A stretch of DNA of 64,000 nt from Lepiota brunneoincarnata (taxonomy: Eukaryota; Basidiomycota; Agaricomycetes; Agaricales; Agaricaceae), in contig JAEBUN010000002.1 of the NCBI GenBank assembly GCA_023014365.1, forward strand, positions 2,604,001 to 2,668,000. The letters are read 5' to 3'. The notes beneath the pieces were generated by a model. That model did no database searches. It saw nothing but the letters and a program-made list of their open reading frames with translations, and was not told the origin of the DNA. Each line of letters begins with the position of its first letter. Within the stretch, counting starts at the first letter, position 1. The translations under genes and the position numbers were made by a program. Positions 1 to 7,602 of this stretch are shown in pieces.

Positions 1-106
1 CAGGATGACAGGTCTTCTATCTATTTATATTACTTGGGTGCTTCTGATAAGAGTTCCTTCTGGTGAGGTTCCTGATAAGGGGAGTTTAAGGGGACTTCTG
101 ATAACA
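1..106 (-). repeat. Partial 3' LTR of Gyp-A1
   Basis: These 106 bases match 7497-7602 exactly and end in TGATAACA. On the minus strand this is the start (U3 side) of the LTR; the remaining roughly 312 bases lie before the window. The bases just to the right (107-125), read on the minus strand, give a purine-rich stretch ending GGGGTAA, a plausible polypurine tract. Confidence 0.95.
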
Positions 107-185
107 TTACCCCGTTTCTAAGGTTATATTCCACTATAACCGTTTATGTCTTTTTCTTCTTCTGTTTGTGTTTTTAAGTGGAGTT

Positions 186-1208
186 TTAGAAATCTCCTAC
201 TGGTTCTCCGCATATATTGGACATGGCGATATTATCGTATCCGTCGTCGAAGTCGTCTTCCTCAGGGTATTCAAGTCCTGAATATTGGTAATGGGTGGAT
301 GGGATATTTTGGGGTTGAGTTACCATAGGTCTGTTGTATGGTGTATGTCTCGTTCCTTTCGAGGGACATTCGGTTCGTTTGTGGTGGGGTTGGAATACTC
401 CGCAGTGTGGGCATCTATATTTGATGCAATCGTATGAGTAATGACCCGGGGCATATTGTTTGCAACCGAGGCATGCGAATTGGGGGCAGTCCATCGCCCA
501 GTGTCCAATTTGTTTGCATTGAATGCATCGGGATCTGTCGTTGGGTTTAGGGTTTGGAATTTGTTGGATAGGGGCAGGGGAATTCCGTATTGGGGTTGGT
601 TTGGTGGCATTTTTGCGGAAGGGGTTATTATTTCCGACAGGGTTCTTCCTTCCTGACGTGGGGGTTGGAGTGTTTTTGTTGGGAGTTGCCATATTGGTTT
701 GTTTCTTTCTTGGCATTTGGGATATGAGTCCTTGACGAGTGAGGAGGAATGCCTCATAGTTTTCGGTCCACTTTCGTTGGGCGTGGAAGGCGTCGTGGAG
801 GAGTTTTGTCTGTTTGACGTGATGGGTGTAGTTCGACCATATTTCTCGGTCGTAGTCGCTGATGGGGGCTTTGTTGACTTTGTCGGTAAGGAATTGAGTA
901 GAAGCGATGGTGCGTAAGTCTTCTACGTTTGTTGTGATTGGTTCGATGTTCTTTACTCCGGCTGTGTGGAAGTGAATGGGTAAGGCGGCTACTGGTTCTG
1001 GTTCAGGTGTAGCGTTGGGATCAGGAGTTTCGTCTCTGACGTTGATGAAGGCGTTGGAGGGCGTGAATGGGCATGGCCTTGGGATTGGAGTCGGGGAGTT
1101 TCTTTCGACATTGGGGTCGTCAATGATGATGACGGAAGAGGTAGTGGAGGAGGAGGAAAAGGGGGGAGTGGATTGGGGACGGACGAGGTCGAGGTTGTTC
1201 ATGGACAT
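186..1208 (-). CDS. Gyp-A1 ORF3: zinc-knuckle protein downstream of pol
   Basis: This is a 340-residue ORF in the position where retroviruses keep env. It shows no signal peptide or membrane segment. The N-terminal third is Ser/Pro-rich and holds an acidic-flanked hydrophobic patch (VIIIDD) that resembles a SUMO-interaction motif. Around residues 225-285 lie three tandem Cys/His knuckles: CIQCKQIGHWAMDC, CLGCKQYAPGHYSYDC and CPHCGVFQPHHKRTEC. The C-terminus is acidic and ends in SNICGEPVGDF. Homologous ORFs sit in the same place in Gyp-B and Gyp-C and end in the same SNI(T/C)GEP(V/C)G motif. The start ATG overlaps the pol stop: the pol TGA and the second ATG of ORF3 form ATGA, which suggests termination-reinitiation. 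The knuckles suggest nucleic-acid binding; the actual role is unknown. Confidence 0.8.
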   Translation of the reverse strand: MSMNNLDLVRPQSTPPFSSSSTTSSVIIIDDPNVERNSPTPIPRPCPFTPSNAFINVRDETPDPNATPEPEPVAALPIHFHTAGVKNIEPITTNVEDLRTIASTQFLTDKVNKAPISDYDREIWSNYTHHVKQTKLLHDAFHAQRKWTENYEAFLLTRQGLISQMPRKKQTNMATPNKNTPTPTSGRKNPVGNNNPFRKNATKPTPIRNSPAPIQQIPNPKPNDRSRCIQCKQIGHWAMDCPQFACLGCKQYAPGHYSYDCIKYRCPHCGVFQPHHKRTECPSKGTRHTPYNRPMVTQPQNIPSTHYQYSGLEYPEEDDFDDGYDNIAMSNICGEPVGDF

Positions 1209-4200
1209 TGTTGGGTACGTTTGGTAGAGCGAAGTTGCTTCTGGTAGGTTCTGGGTAGTTCCTGGTCGTTGCTGTTGAGTTGATGTATCTCTTTATACTC
1301 TTCCAAGTATTCATCGGCGTTATTGCGGAGTTCTTCTTCGGATATCCATTGGTTCTCCGTGTGGGAGTATCCTTTCCAATGTACGTAGTATTGGAGTCTT
1401 CCTCGATATCGGCGGTGGTTGAGAATAGCTTCTATTTCATATTCTTCTTCTTCATTGATGATGTCTGGTGGTGGTGGCGTCGGATGAGGTCCGTATGCTT
1501 CTGTTTCATTGTATGGGGTTAAGAGGTTTCGGTGGAACACCGGGTGTATCTTCCATTTGATCGGAAGTTTTAATTTGTATGTGAGTGGCGATAAGACTTC
1601 CAAAATAGGGAAAGGTCCTAGTCGTTTTGGGGATATTTTGTTGGAGATGAAGGGAAGTTTGAGGTTCTTGGCTTCTAGCCATACTTTCTGATGTGTTTCA
1701 AGGGGTTTGACAGCTCTTCTGGTTCTTTGTTTCATAATGTCGGCGGAGAGTTGGTGTGCCGCGTGTGCTTCTTTTCTGGCATCATCAAGGAGTCTGATGC
1801 GTTCGTCTACTGATGGAAAGTTCGAAGTTTCCATTACCGTGGGTATCGGTGGAGGGTTATATCCCATGATTAGTTCGAATGGGGATTTCTGCCTCGAGGC
1901 ATGTATTTTGGAGTTGTGTGCGAATTCGGCAATAGGGAGGGTTTCTGACCAGTCAAGGGGATTCCTGGTGCAATATATGGCGAGATAAGTCTCGATTTCT
2001 TGATTGTATCGTTCTGTGGAACCATCTGTCTGGGGATGGTATGCGGTTGAAAATGCTTGTTGGATGTTAAGGCGTTTGGCTAGTTGTTGGAGGGAGTTGG
2101 CAGCGAATCTGGGGTCTCGATCTGATATGATTTTGTCGGGTAGTCCGAATCTGGTAAAGACTTTTTCTATTAATAGTCGTCCGATGTCATCGGCGTTTGA
2201 TCGATCTGAGGTTGGGATGAAAATTACCCCCTTCGTAAGGCCGTGGTCCACCACGGACAATATCGCATTATGACCGGCGCTAGGCGGTAGACCGGTGATA
2301 AGATCCCATGAGATCTGGGCAAATGGGCGTTTAGAGGATGGTGGGGGGATCGGTTGAGTTGGTGCGCGATCCGGTCTGCGTATGATTTTGTGTTGCTGAC
2401 ACTCTGGACAGCCTTTGACGTAGTTCTTTATGAACGTCGACATTCCTGGCCAATATACTTCTTTCTTGGCGAGGCGGTATGTTTCTTGTTCTCCAGGGTG
2501 GCCACGTGTAGGGTGGTCGTGGTATCTTGCGATGACATCGCGTCTGAGTTGGAGGTCTTCTGGAATGATGACACGTTCTTGGAACGTGAGGAGTGAACCG
2601 TTCGGGGTTGGGACTGTTCCGAAGTCCTTATCGGCGGTGTTAGGGTGGGCTTCTTTTAGGAGTTTGAACGCTTCGGTGGTTCTAGCGTCGTATTTTGGTG
2701 ATTCCGTGATTCTTTCTTGGAGTTCCATATCGACGGTGGCGATAAAGAGGTGTTCTGGGAATATTGTGATCAGGTTTTGATCTTCTATGTCGGCGGTGGC
2801 GACAAAGAGGTTTCTTGGAAGTATGGTGACATCTTCATTATCGTTATCCTCGTCAGGGATGTGGTCTGGACGTCTTGACAGTGCGTCTGGTGCGGGGATC
2901 TTCGATCCTGGAACGTGTTCTAGTTTGAAATTGTAGTCCGCAAGGGTTTGTACCCATTGTGCTTGTCGGCGGTTGATTTTCTGGGGTTTACGCCAGTAGG
3001 TTAGGTTTTGGTGATCCATTTTGATACGGACCGTATGGGGGCTGCCAAGGAGGTAGTGGCGCCATTCTTCGAGGGCTCGGATAATAGCGAGGAGTTCCCT
3101 GTCGTAGATGTCATAATTGCGTTCCGCTGGCCCGAACGTCTTTGAATAGAATGATACGGGTTTCCGTATTCCGTTGATGTCGTATTGATACAGGACAGCT
3201 CCTGATGCGAATTTAGAAGCATCGGCTTCTATTTCGAAGGGTTTTGTGGAGTCAGGCATGAGGAGTACCGGTTCCTTTAAGAATTCGTTTTTGAGCGTTT
3301 CAAACGCTTTCTGTTGTTCTTCTTTCCATTCGAATTTGTTTGATTTGGAAAGGAGTTGGTTCAGGGGTTTGGTGTGATGGGAGTAGTTGCGGATGAACTT
3401 CCGGTAGAAGTTGCAGAATCCGATGAATTTTCGAATATGTCGGACTGTCTTTGGTACTGGCCAGTCTTCTATTCCCTTGAGTTTTCCGGGATCCATTTTG
3501 ATTTCGTCTGGCGTGATGATCATGCCGAGGTATTCGAGTCGTTGTTTGTTGAACTCGCATTTTTCCGTTTTAAGGTAGAGGTCGTTTTCCTGCAGGATCT
3601 GCAGTACTTTTTCCGTGAGTCGGTCGGTTTCCTCTTGGGTTTTACCATAGATTAGGATGTCATCCATGTATATGATGATTCCTCCTTTCTCCATTATTTC
3701 GGAGAATAATGTGTCCATCATATGTTGGAACGTCACGGGACTGTTGCAAAGTCCGAAGAACATAACAGTCGGTTCGAAAAGACCCATAGGAGTCTTGAAC
3801 GCTGCTTTCCATTGATCGCCATCTTTGATTCTGACGTTATTGTATCCTAGGCGGACGTCGAGCTTAGTGAAGTACTTAGCTCCTTTGAGTTTGTCCATGA
3901 TAGAAGAAATCATGGGGATTGGGTAGGCGTTTTTGACGGTGTGATCGTTTAGATAACGATAGTCTTGGCAGGGTCGGAGGTCTCCTCCTTTCTTGGCAAC
4001 GAAAAAGAAGGGTGATGCCATAGGGGACTTTGAAGGGCGGATGTAGCCTTTTCGAAGGTTTTCGTCTATGAATTCCTTCAGTGCTTTTTCTTCGGCAGGT
4101 GCCACTTGATAAGGTTTCATTGATTTTGCTTCGAATGTCGGTTTTAGTTCGATTTCGTGATCAAACGTTCTTGATGGTGGGAATCGTTCGGAGGCTTTCT

Positions 4201-4867
4201 TGTTGAATATTTTAGCCCATCGGGCGAATCTCCGAGGGATCTCGGGTGGTTCTTTGTTTGATTCCGGTTGTTTTCCTTTTTGGTTTGCCGATTTTGTCGG
4301 ATTGTGTTGCTCATTGTGGAGCGTTGTGGCGTGTGTTGCTTTGGCGTTTACTTCTAATGGGGTTAGAAGCATTGGGTTCATTTCTCTTTCTAAAGAGAAG
4401 GTGTCGAGGTCAACATTTGACAGGTTGACGTATTCTTCGGGGTTTTCCTCGGGTTGAGAGGTTTTTCCAGCCATTATGTCCATGGCAATGGAGTTAAGTT
4501 CGACGGGTCGTCGTAGGGTTCTGAGGAGTTTCGAGAAGTCCTGGTGATCGATTTGAGGTTTCCAAGAGAATGTTTTGGTCTTCCAGTTGATGTCGGGATT
4601 GTATTGTTCCAACCAGGGAAATCCGATGATGAGGTCCTTCTCACCAGTGTTTGTGACGTACGCTTCTAGCGTGCAATCTCTTCCATCGATGATGGTTCTG
4701 ATTTTGATGTATTCATGGATCTTGCCATGTTGATTGTCAGTTCCGTCCACGTTGCTGAGAGGGATTGGTTGGTCCAGCCGTTTGGTTTGATAACCATGTC
4801 GTTCAACGACTTTGTGGGAGATGAAGTTCCCTTGAGCTCCTGAGTCTATCAGGGCGGTGATGGCCAC
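1199..4867 (-). CDS. pol: Gyp-A1 Pol polyprotein (PR-RT-RNase H-IN-chromodomain)
   Basis: The open frame has 1222 codons from a GTG, but the true reading enters from gag by a -1 shift at 5038-5044. The frame has no stop between there and 4867. The aspartic protease has DSGA near residue 8 and the downstream IIGFPW motif. RT spans about 245-420 with LDVRLGYN and the catalytic YMDD near 400. RNase H spans about 535-650 (EADAS, REL, DHQNL). Integrase has the HHCC zinc domain near 760-810 (ending CPECQQHK). Its DDE core is near 850-960: a first Asp in SWDLITGLP, a second in ISDRDPRF, and Glu in STERYNQEIE. A GPF module follows, then a chromodomain near 1130-1190 (EYEIEAILNHR, YYVHWKGY). No stop or frameshift is visible, so the element may be autonomous. 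Pol is about 97% identical to Gyp-B by eye until mid-chromodomain, where divergence rises sharply. Confidence 0.97.
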   Translation of the reverse strand: MAITALIDSGAQGNFISHKVVERHGYQTKRLDQPIPLSNVDGTDNQHGKIHEYIKIRTIIDGRDCTLEAYVTNTGEKDLIIGFPWLEQYNPDINWKTKTFSWKPQIDHQDFSKLLRTLRRPVELNSIAMDIMAGKTSQPEENPEEYVNLSNVDLDTFSLEREMNPMLLTPLEVNAKATHATTLHNEQHNPTKSANQKGKQPESNKEPPEIPRRFARWAKIFNKKASERFPPSRTFDHEIELKPTFEAKSMKPYQVAPAEEKALKEFIDENLRKGYIRPSKSPMASPFFFVAKKGGDLRPCQDYRYLNDHTVKNAYPIPMISSIMDKLKGAKYFTKLDVRLGYNNVRIKDGDQWKAAFKTPMGLFEPTVMFFGLCNSPVTFQHMMDTLFSEIMEKGGIIIYMDDILIYGKTQEETDRLTEKVLQILQENDLYLKTEKCEFNKQRLEYLGMIITPDEIKMDPGKLKGIEDWPVPKTVRHIRKFIGFCNFYRKFIRNYSHHTKPLNQLLSKSNKFEWKEEQQKAFETLKNEFLKEPVLLMPDSTKPFEIEADASKFASGAVLYQYDINGIRKPVSFYSKTFGPAERNYDIYDRELLAIIRALEEWRHYLLGSPHTVRIKMDHQNLTYWRKPQKINRRQAQWVQTLADYNFKLEHVPGSKIPAPDALSRRPDHIPDEDNDNEDVTILPRNLFVATADIEDQNLITIFPEHLFIATVDMELQERITESPKYDARTTEAFKLLKEAHPNTADKDFGTVPTPNGSLLTFQERVIIPEDLQLRRDVIARYHDHPTRGHPGEQETYRLAKKEVYWPGMSTFIKNYVKGCPECQQHKIIRRPDRAPTQPIPPPSSKRPFAQISWDLITGLPPSAGHNAILSVVDHGLTKGVIFIPTSDRSNADDIGRLLIEKVFTRFGLPDKIISDRDPRFAANSLQQLAKRLNIQQAFSTAYHPQTDGSTERYNQEIETYLAIYCTRNPLDWSETLPIAEFAHNSKIHASRQKSPFELIMGYNPPPIPTVMETSNFPSVDERIRLLDDARKEAHAAHQLSADIMKQRTRRAVKPLETHQKVWLEAKNLKLPFISNKISPKRLGPFPILEVLSPLTYKLKLPIKWKIHPVFHRNLLTPYNETEAYGPHPTPPPPDIINEEEEYEIEAILNHRRYRGRLQYYVHWKGYSHTENQWISEEELRNNADEYLEEYKEIHQLNSNDQELPRTYQKQLRSTKRTQQCP

Positions 4868-5034
4868 GGGTTTTGATGTCCGTTCACTCCAAATCTCGAT
4901 GGGTAGGTAGAGAGAGCGTTTATTCGGGGAGAGTCGTAGTTGTACAGAATTTATCGAGAAAGTGTCCTTCTGAGAGTGAGAATATATAGTGTCTTTCTGG
5001 GAACGAGCAGGGGCGCATCGGTCTGTGTTCCGTT

Positions 5035-6222
5035 TTAAAAATCCTGGAAGGGACGCATCTCCGGGTCTTCGGCTAGCGCAGAGTGGAGTTCCTGTTGGAG
5101 TTCTGGATCAAGGTCATCAACCATTTGGCGCATCTGAGATGCAACTTCTGCGACGGCAAGGGAGTACTTGCGTTGCGGTGATTGTTGGGCGTTCCGGTTC
5201 GGGAATCCGGGACGAGTGTTTTGTTGTCCTGGGAAGGGACGGTTGGGGTTTCTCGCAGGGCGAGGGGGATTTGTACGCATTCCTGAGAAGCGTTTTGCTT
5301 GAGAGGGTTGAGGGCATTTGCTAACCCAATGGTCTTTAGCTCCGCATCGGAAGCATTCTTGGTTCTGGTAGGCTTTGATTTGTTGTCCGGTGACAACGGC
5401 ATCTATCTCCAAGGAGTTTTGAAGTTCTTCTTCGGCATAGTCCGGTTGAGGGATTTCTGGGTAAGGATCTTCGAATCCTTCTCCTATTTCGGCATGGTCT
5501 ACTTCCATGGCATGTGGGTCGCGTGGGGTAAATCGTGGAGCGTTGCTCCTTTGGTAGAATTGTGCGTAGGGCACATTGTTGTTTGGACGGTTTGGTCCGC
5601 GGTTGGGTTGGTATTGGTTCCTTTGAGGGAACGTGGTTCTGGGAACACCGTAAAGGGCATTGATTCGACGGAAATTATCGTCGAGTTTATTGGCTCGGGT
5701 ATACCAAGCAGTGATGGTTGTCGGAGGATTTTCTGATTCGTCAATCTTCATGGCGATTCGGCGGTCGATTGCTTTGCGGTATAGATCGATTAGAGTTCGA
5801 TCTTCTGTGAGTCCGGATTGACGGACAAGTTCCTTGAACTGAGCATTGAATTCAGTCATTGGTTTGCCTGTTTGGTGCAGGGTCTGGAGTTTGGTATGCG
5901 CGTACGCATGTTCGTCTGCTGGGGTGAAGTCGGCCCTAAGTCGGGCGGTGAAGTTGTCCCATGATTCCATGACTATGGGTTGTCCTGGTGGAGTTTGGGC
6001 GTTTCTTTCGTGGAGGTATTGTCTAGCCCAGGCTCGGGCATCTCCTGATTGCATTGTCGAAAGGACGAATAGAGTCCTAGCGAGGTCGGTGTTGTAAGTG
6101 GTCGCATTGGCGAGCACGTAAACTTCACATTGGAAGATCCAATCTTCGAATAATCTTCTGCTTCCATCGAAGGCAATGGGTTTGAGGAGTCCTAACTCCT
6201 TTGGGGTAGCTGCGGCGGCCAT
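5035..6222 (-). CDS. gag: Gyp-A1 Gag, from first AUG
   Basis: This 395-residue Gag starts at ATG 6220-6222, the first in-frame ATG of the transcript. The first half is a Retrotrans_gag-type capsid domain (FDGSRRLFEDWIFQCEVYV, then RADFTPADEH and FNAQFKELVRQSGL). The second half is Pro/Asn/Arg-rich with one CCHC knuckle, CFRCGAKDHWVSKC, near residues 290-305. It forms the virus-like particle in the cytoplasm and packages element RNA. It ends CAG-GAT-TTT-TAA, and the bases GGATTTT are the likely -1 slip site into pol. The same reading frame stays open upstream for about 209 more codons without an ATG (separate entry). Confidence 0.95.
   Translation of the reverse strand: MAAAATPKELGLLKPIAFDGSRRLFEDWIFQCEVYVLANATTYNTDLARTLFVLSTMQSGDARAWARQYLHERNAQTPPGQPIVMESWDNFTARLRADFTPADEHAYAHTKLQTLHQTGKPMTEFNAQFKELVRQSGLTEDRTLIDLYRKAIDRRIAMKIDESENPPTTITAWYTRANKLDDNFRRINALYGVPRTTFPQRNQYQPNRGPNRPNNNVPYAQFYQRSNAPRFTPRDPHAMEVDHAEIGEGFEDPYPEIPQPDYAEEELQNSLEIDAVVTGQQIKAYQNQECFRCGAKDHWVSKCPQPSQAKRFSGMRTNPPRPARNPNRPFPGQQNTRPGFPNRNAQQSPQRKYSLAVAEVASQMRQMVDDLDPELQQELHSALAEDPEMRPFQDF
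5038..5044 (-). other. Putative -1 ribosomal frameshift site, gag to pol (Gyp-A1)
   Basis: The minus-strand bases GGATTTT read as G-GAT-TTT in the gag frame, followed at once by TAA. Pol is in the -1 frame and is open across this point. The Phe tRNA can re-pair on TTT after a one-base slip. GGAUUUU is, from memory, a known -1 heptamer in dianthoviruses. The same seven bases lie at the gag end of Gyp-B and of the diverged Gyp-C. Confidence 0.7.
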
Positions 6223-6849
6223 TATTTGTAGTTGTCCGGGTGGCGGCGGCGGTGGTGGTGATGGAGGTTGTATTGGTCGGAAAGGTGGAGCCGGTAGGGC
6301 TAAGAGTGCGGTTGGTGCTGGTAAGGCGGGTGGTTGAGGATCGGGATCCGATTGGTTGTCGTCTGTTATATAGACGTCGGAGTCATTGTCTGTTTGGGGA
6401 GTTTTTTCCTGATTTACGGTGTATTCGTGGCGCGTGAGTAAGTTTTCTTCTGATGCGGAAAGTCCTCTTGGTTGTTTGAGGGCGTTCTTAAGTCTTTGGA
6501 GTTCGTAGTCGTTTAATGGATCTACTTTGGCGTGATATTCTTCGGCTTGCTTGCGTTTCTTTTCTTCTTGTTCGTAGTGTTCTTTTAATTCTTTTTCGTG
6601 TTGTATTCTTTGTCGTTCTGCTAGTTCGTCAGCAAAACTTGTTCTTGTACGTGTTGATGTACTTGGAGTGGGTGAGTCGAATGGGGATGGAGGATAGAAT
6701 GGCGATGGTGTTTGAGTGGGGATAGGGTTTCTTCTGGGATCCGGGTTTTTGGTTCCTGATCCTGAGATTCTGGCTCTCGATTTGGGAGGAGGGGGAGGTG
6801 ATGGGGATTCTCGGGCCGAGAATTTCTTTGGTGGCGTGGTGGCGGGTGT
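6223..6849 (-). CDS. ATG-less N-terminal extension of the Gag frame (Gyp-A1)
   Basis: About 209 codons lie in frame with Gag between a UAG (6850-6852) and the Gag ATG, with no stop and no ATG. The product would be Pro/Ser-rich (PPPPPKSRARISGSG, SPFYPPSPFDSPTPSTS), then a charged, probably coiled-coil stretch (ELAERQRIQHEKELKEHYEQ), then a poly-Pro tract just before Gag. Compared with Gyp-B, the two indels I see are 6 and 3 bases, so both keep frame, and the protein is well preserved. It is therefore coding-like, yet has no conventional start. It could be reached by UAG readthrough, non-AUG initiation, or splicing that uses the CTAG at 6850-6853 as acceptor. Confidence 0.6.
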
Positions 6850-6870
6850 CTAGCGATCAATTATCGCTAG
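6850..6870 (-). other. Perfect hairpin ending in the UAG that separates the leader frame from Gag
   Basis: CTAGCGAT (6850-6857) and ATCGCTAG (6863-6870) are perfect 8-bp inverted arms around a 5-base loop. On the coding strand the last three bases of the hairpin are the UAG. Gyp-B has the same arms with one loop change (50190-50210). Candidate roles are a recoding signal or an RNA dimerisation/packaging stem. Confidence 0.55.
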
Positions 6871-7107
6871 AAGTATGAAAATTTGAAGGGCGGCGATGGA
6901 TATTCCTGAGTACAGGTTCCACGATCTGACGACACAGCAGTGGCAGGGGCACGTGATCTGTTCGAGTTCTAGGTTGATGATTCTGTAGGCAAGGAGGGTG
7001 GCAGTTGTCGTGAAGACGAATATGAGGAGGTGAGCCAGGTTTGCTGGCAGGAGGGGAATGGATAGGATCGTAGCAGCAGCTACAGAGAACGTCGCAATTG
7101 GCGACAC
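6850..7107 (-). CDS. Leader frame encoding a two-membrane-segment, Cys-rich peptide (Gyp-A1)
   Basis: I know no family for this. The frame is open from inside the LTR (a TAG near 7235-7240) to UAG 6850-6852 and contains no ATG; the given start is a GTG. The conserved core is two hydrophobic segments (HLLIFVFTTTATLLAYRII and ISIAALQIFILLAII) separated by a Cys cluster (CPCHCCVVRSW). Gyp-B preserves 51 of the 59 core residues, although I count about 26 base differences over the same stretch. Most changes are therefore synonymous, which argues for selection on the peptide. It is in the same frame as the Gag extension and Gag. Possible roles are membrane targeting of a Gag variant or a small viroporin-like product. 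Confidence 0.5.
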   Translation of the reverse strand: MSPIATFSVAAATILSIPLLPANLAHLLIFVFTTTATLLAYRIINLELEQITCPCHCCVVRSWNLYSGISIAALQIFILLAIIDR

Positions 7108-7171
7108 AGAGTACCTCGACGCGTTCAGTACATCGGCAGAGCAGAGGGCGAGCAGAGGATAAGCAGCAAAG

Positions 7172-7183
7172 TATCTTAGTGTT
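7172..7183 (-). other. Primer binding site, self-priming type (Gyp-A1)
   Basis: The 12 bases TATCTTAGTGTT (plus strand) sit one base inside the 5' LTR and are the exact reverse complement of AACACTAAGATA at 7344-7355 within the same LTR. The transcript would then start with a sequence complementary to its own primer site, as known for Tf1/sushi-type elements, instead of using a tRNA. This also places the R region start near 7355. Confidence 0.75.
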
Positions 7184-7184
7184 T

Positions 7185-7602
7185 TGTTACCCGGGTTAGG
7201 GGTTCGCTCTTGAGTAGCACGGCGTTCGTGGCAAGATGTCTATACAGACTTGGTCTTGTCCTACTAGGCGTGACTTAGAGACGACGGAGCACTATAGTCC
7301 AGCCGGTTTAAGGGCAAAGAGGTATAGGAGGCAAGAACTGTATAACACTAAGATAAGGACACAAGGGTATGGTACAGTATCCTTATATACTACTATGTGT
7401 GGCTGTGCTCCTACTATATATGTCTGGACCCAGGTAAGTGAGTCATATCCTTATCTATCTAAGTATAGATTGTTCTGATAGTTCTTCTGATGGTTTCAGG
7501 ATGACAGGTCTTCTATCTATTTATATTACTTGGGTGCTTCTGATAAGAGTTCCTTCTGGTGAGGTTCCTGATAAGGGGAGTTTAAGGGGACTTCTGATAA
7601 CA
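7185..7602 (-). repeat. 5' LTR of Gyp-A1 (418 bp)
   Basis: On the plus strand it starts TGTTACCC and ends TGATAACA, so it has TG...CA ends. The R-U5 half (7185 to about 7420) is almost the same as in Gyp-B, while the U3 half is clearly different and has a different length. Confidence 0.95.

Larger units (their letters stand above)
1..7602 (-). mobile_element. Gyp-A1, Ty3/gypsy chromovirus-type LTR retrotransposon, 3' LTR cut by window start
   Basis: Reading on the minus strand, the order is 5' LTR (7185-7602), primer binding site, membrane-like leader frame, gag, pol (protease, RT, RNase H, integrase, chromodomain), a third zinc-knuckle ORF, and 3' LTR (1-106 visible). The visible 106 bases of the 3' LTR are identical to the matching part of the 5' LTR, so insertion is recent. 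All large ORFs are open. Gyp-B (42751-50934) belongs to the same family. The TSD cannot be tested because the left end is outside the window; the right flank begins CCGGA. Domain order with integrase after RNase H defines Ty3/gypsy, and the chromodomain places it among chromoviruses. Confidence 0.95.
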
